Notes: a model not told the origin generated them from the letters alone. Shown: positions 16,239 to 26,066, counted from the stretch's first letter. The stretch is 64,000 bases of DNA from Caulobacter sp. FWC2 (GCF_002742625.1 NZ_PEBF01000001.1:3224001-3288000); one strand, 5' to 3'. Numbers and translations: made by a program.

Positions 16239-19073
16239 ATGTCCCCGACCTTACTCCCTTGCACGATCGGGCTCGCCCTGCTGGCTGCGTCGAGTGGGGC
16301 GCAGGCCGCGCAGAGCGGGCTTGGCGACAGCCTGAACAGGCTGGCCGCCGAAAGGAACGTGCAGATCCTCTTTCCGCCTGATCTTGTCGTCGACCGCGCG
16401 GGGCGAAAGCCGCCGCGCTTCGTCTCGACGCGCCGGGCGATCGAACTGCTGCTGGCCGACGCGCCGGCCCGCGTGCGCGAGGTCCGTCGAGGCGTCTTCG
16501 TGGTCGAGCGCTCGGCGGCCGTCGAAGCCGTTCGCCCGAAGCTCCCGGAACCTCAAACCCAGACCGAGGTCGAGGCCGTCACGGTGGTCGCGGCCTATGC
16601 CGCCAGCCTCGACCGGTCGCTGGCCCTCAAGAGGACCGCCACTTACGGGCTGGACGCGGTCAGCGCCGAGGATATCGCCCGCCTGCCCGCCGGCAACGCC
16701 GCTGAGGCGCTGCAGCTGGCGCCCGGCGTCAGCCTGGAGCGCCATCGCGGCGTGGGCCTCTATGTCAGCGTCCGAGGCCTGGGGCCGCAGTTCCAGAACG
16801 TGCTGCTGAACGGTCGGCCCATCGCGCTCAATGATCTCGTCGAGAACGGCGGCTTCCGGGGGCGTCAGTTCCGCTTCGAGGTTCTGCCCGCCGACGTCAT
16901 CGACCAGATCGAGGTGGTCAAGACCACCACCGCCGACATGGACGAAGGCGCGCTGGGCGGCGACATCGACGTGCGCACGTTCAAGCCGCTGGATCGCGGC
17001 AAGCGCTCGGTGATGTCGGTGCGCGCCTCCGAGGGGCGCGTCGGCAAGGTCGATCCGTCGGTGTCGGGGGTCTGGAGCTGGGTCGACGCGAGCGGCCGCC
17101 TGGGCGTGCTGGCCAGCGGTGTCGTCGATCGACGGCGAATCCGCAACGACCGGCTCTATCAGACCGGCTGGAACCTGGACCGCTTCACGTCCGTGCTGGG
17201 TCCCGGACTCTACACCCCGACCCGCACGCGCCCGACCGTCGAGCTGGAGGACCGGCGCATGGCGTCGGGCGACTTCACCCTGCAGTGGCGGCCGACGAAC
17301 AGCGTCAGCCTCGATATCGATCTGCTGGCCACGCGGCTGGACGCCCACTACGACGAGTACGGTCTGGACATCTATCCGGACGATCCGTCGGTCTCGAGCC
17401 CGCGCTTCGTGGCCGGCAGCCAGACGATCAAGGGCGACACCGTCCAGGCGGGGACGATCGAGAACGTCCGCTGGATGGCCTCGCACGAGATCAGCCTGAA
17501 CCGCCACGACCTGGTCGCCCTCGGCGGCCATCTGCGCTTGACGCCCGGCGCCTGGACGGTCGATGGCGACTGGGGCTATTCGCGGGCGCGCAGCTACCAC
17601 CCCGACGGTCGCGGCACGGTCCGCGCGCGCGTCGCCTTCTTCGCGCCCCTGACCTACGACTTCAGCCACGGCCTGGCGGGCGGCCCGGACCTGCGAACCT
17701 CGGTCGACTACGCCAACCCCGCCAACTTCGTCGGCCAGTCTTTCGACTACACCTTCAAGGACTCCCGCGACGTCGACGAAACCGTCAAGCTGGACCTCGC
17801 CCGGCCCATCGGCGCCTTCGACCTGAGGCTTGGCGTCGAGCACCACCGGCGGGCCCGCGACTATCGCCGACGCGACTGGACCCTGGACACCCTTCTGGGT
17901 CAGCCGCTGACCAGCCTGGGCCCCGCCGCCTACGGCCCGACGCCGTTCTCGAGCTTCCTGGCGGATGTCGGGTCCGACCTGCCGCGCGGCTGGGTCGCGC
18001 CGAACGCCCAGGCCTTCTATGACCGGCTGTACACGCCGGACGTCGCCGCCCGCCCGCCCTCCACCGCCGACTTGCGCAACTCCTTCGTGGTCGAGGAGAA
18101 AATCCGCTCGGCCTATGCCCGGCTCGACTTCCAGGCCGCCGCGTTCGGCTGGCCGATCGACGGCAATCTGGGCGTACGCTACGCCGCCACGCGCCAGGTC
18201 TCCCGGGGCGTGCTGTCCAGCGGCTCCGATCCCCTGCCCGCCGAATGGCGCAAGGCCTATGGCGACTGGCTGCCCAGCGCCAATCTGAAGATCGAACTGT
18301 CGCCGCGCCTCTATCTGCGCCTGGCCGCCTCGCGGGTGGTCAGCCGGCCCAACGTCATCGACAACGCCCCGCGCATCACCGTCGCCCGCGACACCCCAAC
18401 GGCCAATGGCGGCAATCCCGAGCTGGACCCGTTCCTGGCCACCCAGTTGGACGCATCGGTCGAGTGGTATTTCCCGGCGGGCGGGGCCCTGTCCCTCGCG
18501 GCCTTCGACCGGCGGCTGGACGACTACATCACCGCCCAGAACACCTTCATCGAGGTGCCCGGACGCGGCCAGGTGCTGCTATCGACCAACGTCAACGGCG
18601 GCCAGGCGCGGATCCAGGGTCTGGAGTTGACGTTCAGCCGGGTGTTTCGCGACCTGCCCCAGCCCTGGGATGGCCTGGGCGTGCAGGGCGCGGCGACGCT
18701 GGTGCGCAGCCAGGCCAACTACTTCGCCGGCGACCGCGTGATCAGCAACGCGCTGCTGGGCCTGTCGCGCGCCACCTGGAGCGCCCTGGTGTTCTACGAG
18801 AAGGGTCGGGGCTCGGTGCGGTTCGGCTACAACTGGCGCGGATCGTACCTGACCTCGATCGGCAGCTCGATCACGGCGCCGGCCACCACGGCGGCGTTCG
18901 GATCGCTGGACGGGGCGGCCTCGTGGCGGCTGAACCACCGCGCCACCCTTTCCCTGGAGGGCGTCAACCTGACCGACGCCCGCCGCTACGTCTATGGCGA
19001 GACCCGCGACCAGCCGATGGAGATCCATCACTGGGGCCGGTACCTGTCCGCGAGGATGAGATGGGCGTTCTGA
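16239..19073 (+). CDS. Transducing TonB-dependent receptor with STN domain
   Basis: 944 residues. Signal peptide (to about residue 23), an STN signalling domain at about 25-90 ('GLGDSLNRLAAERNVQILFPPDLVV ... FVSTRRAIELLLADAPARVREVRRGVFVVE'), then plug ('ALQLAPGVSLERHRGVGLYVSVRGLGPQFQNVLLNGRPI') and barrel ending ...YLSARMRWAF. The STN domain is the hallmark of receptors that signal through a FecR anti-sigma to an ECF sigma factor, and both follow in overlapping frames. It is a paralogue of the receptor at 20742, which lacks STN. Start at 16239 gives the correct signal peptide although a ribosome site is not obvious. Ligand unknown. Confidence 0.92.
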   Translation: MSPTLLPCTIGLALLAASSGAQAAQSGLGDSLNRLAAERNVQILFPPDLVVDRAGRKPPRFVSTRRAIELLLADAPARVREVRRGVFVVERSAAVEAVRPKLPEPQTQTEVEAVTVVAAYAASLDRSLALKRTATYGLDAVSAEDIARLPAGNAAEALQLAPGVSLERHRGVGLYVSVRGLGPQFQNVLLNGRPIALNDLVENGGFRGRQFRFEVLPADVIDQIEVVKTTTADMDEGALGGDIDVRTFKPLDRGKRSVMSVRASEGRVGKVDPSVSGVWSWVDASGRLGVLASGVVDRRRIRNDRLYQTGWNLDRFTSVLGPGLYTPTRTRPTVELEDRRMASGDFTLQWRPTNSVSLDIDLLATRLDAHYDEYGLDIYPDDPSVSSPRFVAGSQTIKGDTVQAGTIENVRWMASHEISLNRHDLVALGGHLRLTPGAWTVDGDWGYSRARSYHPDGRGTVRARVAFFAPLTYDFSHGLAGGPDLRTSVDYANPANFVGQSFDYTFKDSRDVDETVKLDLARPIGAFDLRLGVEHHRRARDYRRRDWTLDTLLGQPLTSLGPAAYGPTPFSSFLADVGSDLPRGWVAPNAQAFYDRLYTPDVAARPPSTADLRNSFVVEEKIRSAYARLDFQAAAFGWPIDGNLGVRYAATRQVSRGVLSSGSDPLPAEWRKAYGDWLPSANLKIELSPRLYLRLAASRVVSRPNVIDNAPRITVARDTPTANGGNPELDPFLATQLDASVEWYFPAGGALSLAAFDRRLDDYITAQNTFIEVPGRGQVLLSTNVNGGQARIQGLELTFSRVFRDLPQPWDGLGVQGAATLVRSQANYFAGDRVISNALLGLSRATWSALVFYEKGRGSVRFGYNWRGSYLTSIGSSITAPATTAAFGSLDGAASWRLNHRATLSLEGVNLTDARRYVYGETRDQPMEIHHWGRYLSARMRWAF

Positions 19074-19651
19074 CCTTCCGTGGCGCGGGCACGCGCGCCG
19101 ATCCGCCCGATGGGCCCAGCGAGTCGGCCCGGGCCAATCCGCCGCTGGAAGCGCCGCGCTTCGAGGCGCTGGTGTCGCGCTATCGTCGTCCGTTGCTGCG
19201 CTTCTTCCAGCGCCGGTCGGTCGGGGTCGAGGACGCCGAGGACCTGACGCAGGAGGTCTTCATGCGACTGTCGCAGCGGTTCTCGCGCCTGCACTGGGGC
19301 AATCCGGACGGGCTGGTGTTCACGGTCGCGGCCAACGCCCTGGTCGACCACGAACGCCATCAGCGCTCACGCCAGCGCGGACGTCACGTCGAGGTCGATC
19401 CCGCCCTCCCAACCGACGAGCCCACGGCCGAGGCGGCCCTGGCCGGACGCCAGCGGCTGGCCAAGCTGGTGGCGGCCCTGGACGATCTTCACCCGAACGC
19501 GCGCGCGGTCTTCGTGCTGTGCCGCTTCGAGAACCTGACCCAAGCCGAGGCGGCGGCGCGCCTGAACCTGTCGATCAGCGCCGTCGAGAAGCACATGATG
19601 AACGCCCTGACGCGCCTGCGCGAAGCCATCGAGACCGCGCATGACGCCTGA
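19061..19651 (+). CDS. ECF sigma factor (FecI-like)
   Basis: 196 residues. Region 2 is visible at about 35-100 ('FEALVSRYRRPLLRFFQRRSVGVEDAEDLTQEVFMRLSQRF') and region 4 at about 135-190 ('LHPNARAVFVLCRFENLTQAEAAARLNLSISAVEKHMMNALTRLREAIE'). The AEDLTQEVF motif is typical of iron/carbohydrate-type FecI sigmas. The start ATG at 19061 overlaps the receptor gene by 13 bp with GAGG upstream, and its 3' end overlaps the FecR gene, so the three are co-translated. It should direct RNA polymerase to the receptor promoters when ligand binds. Confidence 0.93.
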   Translation: MGVLTFRGAGTRADPPDGPSESARANPPLEAPRFEALVSRYRRPLLRFFQRRSVGVEDAEDLTQEVFMRLSQRFSRLHWGNPDGLVFTVAANALVDHERHQRSRQRGRHVEVDPALPTDEPTAEAALAGRQRLAKLVAALDDLHPNARAVFVLCRFENLTQAEAAARLNLSISAVEKHMMNALTRLREAIETAHDA

Positions 19652-20612
19652 CGACGACATGGATCCTCGCCGCCTGGCGGCCGCCAGCCTGACCCGGCCG
19701 CTGAGCGCCGCCGAACAGGCCGCGCTGGACGCCTGGTCGGCCTCTTCCGCCGAGGCGCGCGAAGAAATCGCCCGCACGCGCGAGGTGTGGCTGGCCATGG
19801 GCCTGGCGGCCGAGGATCCGACCGTCCGCGCCCTGCGCCGCGAGGTTCGCCGCGAAGCCCGCCTGGATCGTCCGGCCGGGCCGGACCGTCGCCCGCTGAT
19901 CGCCGGCCTGGCCCTGCTGGCCGCCGCCCTGGTCGTCGGCGTGGTCCTGAAGGCCCCTGCGCGGGTCGAGACCTACGCCGCCCCCGCCCACGCCTCGGCC
20001 CGACTGACCCTGGCCGACGGCAGCCACGTGGTGCTCAGTCCGGGCGGCCGGCTGACCACGCGCTTCAAGGCGCGCGCTCGAGACGTTTCGCTGGACGCCG
20101 GCGACGCCTTCTTCGAGGTCGCGCACGACAGGACCCGACCGTTCGAAGTGGCGACGGCGGGCCGGACGCTTACGGTGCTGGGCACCCGCTTCAACGTGGC
20201 TGGCGGCGGTCACCTGACCGTTTCGCTTGTCGAGGGCTCACTACGCGTCAGCCAGGCCGGCGCGGCCAGCGTGCTGCTGCGCCCAGGTCAGCGGTATATC
20301 GGGGCGGACGGGGTCGGTGGCGACGCCCAGGCCGGCGACGTGAAGGGCGATGCGGCATGGACCGACGGCCGCGTGGTGCTGGCCGATGTCAGCCTGTCCG
20401 AAGCGGCCGAGCGGCTGTCGCGTGCGTCCGGCCGCCGCGTGTCGCTGACCGATCCTACTCTGGCCCATCTGCGCCTGTCGGGCTCGCTGGACATCGGCCG
20501 GATGGATGATGTTGGCGCCGCCCTGGAGGCCCTGCTGCCCGTGCGAGCGCGGCTCACGTCCAGCGGAGACCTGACGCTGTCTCCCGCCGCCAGTTCGTCT
20601 CGGCACGGATAA
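19641..20612 (+). CDS. FecR-family anti-sigma/transducer
   Basis: 323 residues with a cytoplasmic N-terminal sigma-binding part (about 1-85, 'DPRRLAAASLTRPLSAAEQAALDAWSASSAEAREE'), one membrane segment ('LIAGLALLAAALVVGVVL', about 90-107), and a periplasmic FecR domain ('ARLTLADGSHVVLSPGGRLTTRF ... GDAFFEVAHDRTRPFEVATAGRTLTVLGTRFNV') plus a C-terminal STN-like tail ('SLSEAAERLSRASGRRVSLTDPTLAHLRLSGSLD'). It overlaps the sigma gene by 11 bp. It would receive the signal from the STN domain of the receptor at 16239. Confidence 0.93.
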   Translation: MTPDDDMDPRRLAAASLTRPLSAAEQAALDAWSASSAEAREEIARTREVWLAMGLAAEDPTVRALRREVRREARLDRPAGPDRRPLIAGLALLAAALVVGVVLKAPARVETYAAPAHASARLTLADGSHVVLSPGGRLTTRFKARARDVSLDAGDAFFEVAHDRTRPFEVATAGRTLTVLGTRFNVAGGGHLTVSLVEGSLRVSQAGAASVLLRPGQRYIGADGVGGDAQAGDVKGDAAWTDGRVVLADVSLSEAAERLSRASGRRVSLTDPTLAHLRLSGSLDIGRMDDVGAALEALLPVRARLTSSGDLTLSPAASSSRHG

Positions 20613-20741
20613 AATCCAGACTTTTCAACAGGATCGTCGCAAATATTTCACCGGCGCCGGACTGAGGTTCGGCGTCGCCCCCTCCGTTCTTCTGCCCTGA
20701 CCCGCGCCTCCCCGCGGGCCCAGCAAAGACCGGGGGATACC

Positions 20742-23399
20742 ATGTCCAACTCGAAGTTCCTGTCCGCGCCGTGCGCGGGCGCCGTCGCCGTCCTCGCCTT
20801 CGCCGCCCTTGGCGCGGGCCAGGCCCAGGCCGCCGACACCGCTGCGGCTGCGCCGGCCGCGCCAGCCGCCGCAGAACCGGCTGACGCCGTCGACGCCGTC
20901 GTCATCACCTCGTACGGCAAGAGCCTGCAGGCCGCCGCCGCCCTGAAGCGCTCGGCCGCCTACGGCCTGGACGCCGTCAACGCCGAGGACATCGGCAAAT
21001 TCCCGACCCGCAACGCCGCCGAGGCGCTGCAGCTGGTCACCGGCGTCACCATCGACCGCCAGCGCGGCGCGGGTCTGTATGTCAGCGTCCGGGGCCTGGG
21101 CCCGCAGTTCCAGTACACCGAGCTGAACGGCCGCTCGATCGCCGTCAACGACCTGATCGAGAACGGCGGCGCCAAGGGCCGTCAGTTCCGCTTCGAGGTG
21201 CTGCCCGCCGAACTGATCTCGCAGATCGAGGTCGTGAAGACCCCGACCGCCGACATGGACGAGGGCGCCCTGGGCGGCAATATCAACATCAAGACCTTCA
21301 AGCCCCTCGACCTGGGCAAGAAGGCGGCCTTCTCGGTGCGCGAGACCTATAGCGACGTGCGCAAGAAGGCCGACCCGTCGGTCTCGGGCCTCTACAGCTG
21401 GACCAACGCCGACAAGACCCTGGGCCTGCTGGCCTCGGGCCTCTACGACGAGCGCCACGTGCGCAACGACCGCCTCTACATGGTCGGCTGGAACCTCGAT
21501 AAGTTCAAATCGGTGCTGGGCTCGGGCCTCTACACGCCCACCCGCACGCGTCCGACCGTCGAGACCGAGCACCGCAAGCTCTATTCCGGCGCCATCTCGG
21601 GTCAGTGGAAGCCCAACAGCGACTTCCAGACCGACGTCGACCTGCTCGTGACGCGCCTGGACGTCGGCTACGACGAGTTCGGCCTCGACATCTATCCGGA
21701 CGACAGCACCTTCGCGACGCCGCAGTTCGTGGCCGGCAGCCAGAAGGTCGTCGGCGACACCGTCATGGCCGGCACGATCAACAACGTGCGCTGGATGGCC
21801 TCGCGCGAGACCAGCATGAACCGCCACGATCTGACGGTCTTCGGCATCAAGCAGGCCTGGACGCCGGGCGCCTGGGCGTTCAACGCCGAGTACGGCTATT
21901 CGCGCGCCCGCAGCTACCATCCGGACGGCAAGGCCACCACGCGCGACCGCATCGCCTTCTTCGCGCCGCTGAGCTTCGACTTCTCGCGTGGCTCCACGGC
22001 GATCCCGCAACTGACCACCAATGTCGACTACACCAACCCGGCCAACTACGTGGGCCAGGCGTTCGACTATACCTGGAAGGACTCGCGCGACAGCGACGAG
22101 ACCTTCCGCCTGGACGGCTCGCGCGTCTTCTCGGGCTGGTTCACCAAGATCGCGTTCGGCGCCGAACAGCACAACATGAACCGCACCTTCCTGCGTCGCG
22201 ACTGGGTGCTGAACGATATCCTGAATGTGCCGCTGACCACCTTGGGCGCCAGCTTCTACGAGACCATGCCCTATACGGGCTTCCTGAAGGACTTCGCCGG
22301 CAACACGCCGCGCACCTGGGTCACCCCGACCAGCGACGCCTACTACAACAAGATGTACACCTCGGCCGTGGCGGCTCAGCCGTGGTCGGCGGCCGACCTG
22401 CGCAACTCGTTCATCGTCGACCAGAAGATCCACAGCGCCTACGTGCGCGGCGACTTCAAGTTCGACCTGGGCGGCGTGCCGGTCAGCGGCAATCTGGGCG
22501 TCCGCTACGCCGAGACCAAGCAACTGGCGAGCGGCACGCTGACCAGCGGCTCGACGCCGGTGCCGGTGGGCTATCTGAAGGAATACAAGAACTGGCTGCC
22601 CAGCCTGAACGTCAAGCTCGACCTGCGTGACGACCTGGTCGGCCGCCTGTCGGCCTCGCGTGTCGTCAACCGTCCCAACGTCACCGACAGCGCCCCGCGC
22701 ATCACCGTCAGCCGCGACTCGCCGACGGCCTCGGGCGGCAACCCGGACCTGGATCCGTTCCTGGCCGACCAGTACGACGCCTCGCTGGAATGGTATCCGG
22801 CCCCGACCACGGCCGTGACCGCCGCGGTGTTCATCAAGACGATGGACAACTACATCACCGCCCAGAACACCACGATCCAGGTGCCCGGCCGCGGCGATGT
22901 GCTGCTGTCGGCCAGCGTCAACGGCGGCGACGCCGAGGTGCGCGGCTTCGAAGCCGCCTACAACCAGTCGCTGTCGTTCCTGCCCGGCCCCTTCGACGGC
23001 TTCGGCGTCCAGGCCTCGGTGACCCTGGTGGACAGCAAGGCGAACTATTTCGCCGGCAACCGCCAGATCAAGGACGACCTCGTGGGCCTGTCCAAGCAGA
23101 GCTACAACCTGGTCGGCTACTATGAGAAGGGCCCGATCAGCGCCCGCCTCGGCTGGTTCTGGCGCTCGCGGTATCTGCAGTCGATCGGCAGCACCACCAC
23201 CGCCCAATCCTATATCGCCCCCTACGGCTCGCTCGACGGCTCGCTCTCCTACCAGATCACCCCGCAATACGCGGTGACCCTGGAAGGTTCGAACCTGACC
23301 GACGAGGTCCGCTTCACCTACGGCAAGACCAAGGACCAGCCGATGGAGATCTATCACTGGGGCCGCACGGTCTCGCTGACGCTCCGCGGCAAGTTCTGA
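20742..23399 (+). CDS. TonB-dependent receptor, paralogue of the STN receptor
   Basis: 885 residues with signal peptide (cut near AQA-AD, residue 30), an Ala/Pro-rich linker, a TonB-box-like DAVVITSYGKSL, plug and barrel ending ...TVSLTLRGKF. Long blocks are shared with the receptor at 16239 ('YGLDAV-AEDI', 'RNAAEALQL', 'GLYVSVRGLGPQFQ', 'FRFEVLPAELI', 'DMDEGALGG', 'NDRLYMVGWNLD'), showing a tandem duplication followed by loss or gain of the STN domain. It is probably a target of the adjacent ECF sigma. GGGGGAT precedes the ATG. An intrinsic terminator follows at 23442-23474. Confidence 0.92.
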   Translation: MSNSKFLSAPCAGAVAVLAFAALGAGQAQAADTAAAAPAAPAAAEPADAVDAVVITSYGKSLQAAAALKRSAAYGLDAVNAEDIGKFPTRNAAEALQLVTGVTIDRQRGAGLYVSVRGLGPQFQYTELNGRSIAVNDLIENGGAKGRQFRFEVLPAELISQIEVVKTPTADMDEGALGGNINIKTFKPLDLGKKAAFSVRETYSDVRKKADPSVSGLYSWTNADKTLGLLASGLYDERHVRNDRLYMVGWNLDKFKSVLGSGLYTPTRTRPTVETEHRKLYSGAISGQWKPNSDFQTDVDLLVTRLDVGYDEFGLDIYPDDSTFATPQFVAGSQKVVGDTVMAGTINNVRWMASRETSMNRHDLTVFGIKQAWTPGAWAFNAEYGYSRARSYHPDGKATTRDRIAFFAPLSFDFSRGSTAIPQLTTNVDYTNPANYVGQAFDYTWKDSRDSDETFRLDGSRVFSGWFTKIAFGAEQHNMNRTFLRRDWVLNDILNVPLTTLGASFYETMPYTGFLKDFAGNTPRTWVTPTSDAYYNKMYTSAVAAQPWSAADLRNSFIVDQKIHSAYVRGDFKFDLGGVPVSGNLGVRYAETKQLASGTLTSGSTPVPVGYLKEYKNWLPSLNVKLDLRDDLVGRLSASRVVNRPNVTDSAPRITVSRDSPTASGGNPDLDPFLADQYDASLEWYPAPTTAVTAAVFIKTMDNYITAQNTTIQVPGRGDVLLSASVNGGDAEVRGFEAAYNQSLSFLPGPFDGFGVQASVTLVDSKANYFAGNRQIKDDLVGLSKQSYNLVGYYEKGPISARLGWFWRSRYLQSIGSTTTAQSYIAPYGSLDGSLSYQITPQYAVTLEGSNLTDEVRFTYGKTKDQPMEIYHWGRTVSLTLRGKF

Positions 23400-23441
23400 T
23401 CCCTCCCCTGAACGCCCTCTCCTTTTAGAGGTCGTCACCTC

Positions 23442-23481
23442 GCGCGGACCGGTCCAACACCGGCCGGTCCGCGCCTTTTCC
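23442..23481 (+). terminator. Intrinsic terminator or attenuator after the second receptor
   Basis: 11-bp perfect stem GCGCGGACCGG (23442-23452) / CCGGTCCGCGC (23464-23474), then CTTTTCC. It stands 24 bp before the phospholipase start, so the downstream gene either relies on read-through or has a promoter of its own. Confidence 0.75.
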
Positions 23482-23497
23482 TTCCCATGAGGTCGCC

Positions 23498-24523
23498 ATG
23501 CGCCCGCTGTTTCTCGCCGCCGCCCTGGCCGTCGTCGCCTTCGCAAGCCAGGCGGCCGAAGCGCCGAAGATCAACAGCCTGCATTGGCTGGGCTCGCACA
23601 ACAGCTACCGCCCAGAGCTCGATCCCGCCGCACTCGCGCACCAGCGCCAGGTGATGGGCGAGCGCTCGCGCGGCGTCGAATACGGCCATCCGCCGATCGC
23701 CGCCCAGCTGGACCTGGGCGTCCGACAGCTGGAATTCGATCCCTATGCCGACACCGGCGGCGGCCTCTACGCCGCCCCCTACGCCAACGACCCGGCCAAG
23801 CTCGCGATCATGACGGCGCCCGGCGCCAAGGTGCTGCACGCCCCGGTCGTCGACGCCCGCACCCTGTGCCTGCGCCTCTCGGACTGCTTCGCGCAGGTGG
23901 CGACCTGGTCCAAGGCTCACCCCGATCACCAGCCGATCGTGATCTTCGTCAACACCAAGGAAGAGCCGTTCAACAACCCGGCCATCCCGAACCCGCCGCT
24001 CTGGACGGAGGCTGACTTCGCCGGCCTGGACGCCGACGCGATCAAGGCGTTCGGCCGTGACCGGATCATCGCGCCGGACGACGTCCGGGGCGCGCGCGCC
24101 ACCCTGCGCGACGGCGTGACGGGCGGCGGCTGGCCCTCGGTCGACGGCGCGCGCGGCAAGGTCCTGCTGGTGCTGGACGCCAATCCCCGCATCGAGGAGG
24201 CCTATCGCGCCGGCCACCCGTCCCTGAAGAACCGGATGCTGTTCGGCCTCTATGCCGACGACCAGGCCGAGGCGGCGGTGTTCAACATCCAGGACCCGCG
24301 CCCGGCCCAGGCGATGATCAAGGCCCTGGTCGCCCAGGGCTTTCTGGTCCGCACCCGCAGCGACGCCGACACGACCGAGGCCCGCAACCACGATCTGGGC
24401 CGTCTCGAGGCTTCGGTCAGCTCGGGCGCCCAGATCATCAGCACCGACTACTATCCCGGCGCGCCTGACCCGCTGGGTCTGGGTTTCGTGATCCGCCCGG
24501 CGTGGTTCGACGCCGGGCATTGA
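23498..24523 (+). CDS. Secreted Ca2+-dependent phosphoinositide phospholipase C-like protein
   Basis: 341 residues with a signal peptide (to about residue 19). The fold is that of Ca2+-dependent PI-PLC-like proteins (PI-PLC-C1 type): first catalytic His H34 in WLGSHNSYRP, acidic metal ligands E79 and D81 in QLEFDPYAD, and second catalytic His H114 in VLHAPVVDAR, with 'IVIFVNTKEEP' further on. The family cleaves phosphodiester bonds in phosphoinositides or related substrates, and its bacterial roles are little studied. GAGG lies just upstream of the ATG. Position after two TonB receptors suggests that it processes the same nutrient outside the cytoplasm (inference). Confidence 0.8.
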   Translation: MRPLFLAAALAVVAFASQAAEAPKINSLHWLGSHNSYRPELDPAALAHQRQVMGERSRGVEYGHPPIAAQLDLGVRQLEFDPYADTGGGLYAAPYANDPAKLAIMTAPGAKVLHAPVVDARTLCLRLSDCFAQVATWSKAHPDHQPIVIFVNTKEEPFNNPAIPNPPLWTEADFAGLDADAIKAFGRDRIIAPDDVRGARATLRDGVTGGGWPSVDGARGKVLLVLDANPRIEEAYRAGHPSLKNRMLFGLYADDQAEAAVFNIQDPRPAQAMIKALVAQGFLVRTRSDADTTEARNHDLGRLEASVSSGAQIISTDYYPGAPDPLGLGFVIRPAWFDAGH

Positions 24524-24554
24524 GGGCCGCGCCGGCCCGCGCCTTGAGGAGAAC

Positions 24555-24580
24555 GTCGGCGGCCAGCGTTCGCCGCCGAC
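24555..24580. terminator. Hairpin between convergent genes
   Basis: 8-bp stem GTCGGCGG / CCGCCGAC with a 10-nt loop between the phospholipase and permease stops. No T-run on either strand, so termination by it alone is uncertain. Confidence 0.45.
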
Positions 24581-24593
24581 GGGATCCGGGGCC

Positions 24594-26015
24594 TCAGCTC
24601 GCCGTCGAGGGCGTGTTCAGGAAGCTCTTGCGACGGCCGTAGAGCAGGTAGACGACGATGCCGACCACGTTCCACACCAGGAACCGGCCCAGCGTCGCCG
24701 GCGGCAGACTGATCATGAAGTAGAGGCAGCCGACCACCGCCAGCGGACCGACGACCCACACCGCCGGGCAGCGGAACAGGCGCGGCAGGTCGGGCTTGGT
24801 CACCCGCAGCACCATCACGCAGACGGCCACGCAGATGAAGGCCAGCAGGGTGCCAGCGTTCGACAGCTCGGCGATCTCGTCCAGCCGGAACAGGCCCGCG
24901 ACCACCGCCACAAAGGCGCCGACCATCAGGGTCAGCGCCACCGGCGTCCCGCGACGGGGATGCAGTTTGCTGAGGCCGTGCGGCAGCAGGCCGTCACGCG
25001 ACATCACGAAGAACACCCGCGTCTGGCCGAACATCATCACCAGGATGACGCTGGGCAGGGCGATGACCGCCGCCGCCGCGATGGCGACCGCCGCCCAGGG
25101 GTGGTTCAGGCTGCGCAGGATGAAGGCCAGCGGCTCTCCGCTGCGCGCGAACTCGCTATAGGCCCAGGCCCCGACCGCGCAGGTGGCGACCAGCATGTAG
25201 ATCAAGGTGCTGACGACCATCGAGCCGACGATGCCGATGGTCAGGTCGCGCTTGGGGTTCTTGACCTCCTCCGCCGAGGTCGAGACGGCGTCGAAGCCGA
25301 AGAAGGCGAAGAATACGATCGCCGCCGCCGCCATCACGCCGCGCGTATGGCCGTTCACGGTCTCGGAGGCGAAGCCGTAGGGCATGAACGGCTGGAAGTT
25401 CTCGGGCTTCAGTACCGTGATGGTCAGGAACACGAAGACGGCCAGGGCCAGGATCTTGATGGCCACCAGGACGATGTTGACCACCGCGCTGTCCTTGGCG
25501 CCGCGGATCAGCAGGGCGGTGACCGCCAGCACGATCAACACCGCCGGCAGGTTGACGATACCGCCGCCGTGCGGTCCGGCCAGCAGGGCCGCCGGCAGGA
25601 CGATGCCAGCGCTCTTGAGCAACCCGACCATGTAACCCGACCAGCCCACCGCCACGGCGCTGCAGGTCACCGAATATTCCAGGATGAGGCTCCAGCCGAC
25701 GATCCAGGCCAGCCCTTCGCCGAGCACGGCATAGGCGTAGGTGTAGGCGCTGCCGGCCGCCGGGATCATGGTCGCCATCTCGGCATAGGTCAGGGCGGCG
25801 AACACGCAGAGCACGCCGCAGGCCGCGAAAGCCAGGATCACGGCGGGACCGGCGCGCTCGGCGCCGATGCCGGTCAGGGTGTAGATGCCCGTGCCGATGA
25901 TCGCGCCGATGCCCAGGGCGATCAGGTGCGGCCAACTGAGCGTCGGCTTGAGGCGGCGGCTTTCCTCGACCCGGAGCACCGCGTCCAGCGCCTTGCGGCG
26001 CGTCCAGAAGGTCAT
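24594..26015 (-). CDS. APC-family amino-acid permease
   Basis: 473 residues with about 12-14 hydrophobic helices. The APC signature is at the first helix ('LIALGIGAIIGTGIYTLTGIGAERAGPAV', residues 31-60), followed by 'GSAYTYAYAVLGEGLAWIVGWSLILEY'. It resembles the cationic/YfnA-type branch. It is the third gene of the minus-strand group hydroxyproline dehydrogenase, M24 peptidase, permease, so it is a plausible importer of hydroxyproline, proline or a small peptide product. Specificity cannot be read from sequence. Confidence 0.88.
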   Translation of the reverse strand: MTFWTRRKALDAVLRVEESRRLKPTLSWPHLIALGIGAIIGTGIYTLTGIGAERAGPAVILAFAACGVLCVFAALTYAEMATMIPAAGSAYTYAYAVLGEGLAWIVGWSLILEYSVTCSAVAVGWSGYMVGLLKSAGIVLPAALLAGPHGGGIVNLPAVLIVLAVTALLIRGAKDSAVVNIVLVAIKILALAVFVFLTITVLKPENFQPFMPYGFASETVNGHTRGVMAAAAIVFFAFFGFDAVSTSAEEVKNPKRDLTIGIVGSMVVSTLIYMLVATCAVGAWAYSEFARSGEPLAFILRSLNHPWAAVAIAAAAVIALPSVILVMMFGQTRVFFVMSRDGLLPHGLSKLHPRRGTPVALTLMVGAFVAVVAGLFRLDEIAELSNAGTLLAFICVAVCVMVLRVTKPDLPRLFRCPAVWVVGPLAVVGCLYFMISLPPATLGRFLVWNVVGIVVYLLYGRRKSFLNTPSTAS

Positions 26016-26066
26016 CAGTCCAGTCCCCTGTTGTTGGCGCGCCCGGCCCCCTCGCCGGTTCGCGCT

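Noticed and set aside
20625..23546. A 973-residue open frame on the minus strand
   Set aside because: It is antisense to the clearly coding TonB receptor at 20742, has Arg/Gly/Val-rich composition typical of high-GC shadow frames, and no domain.
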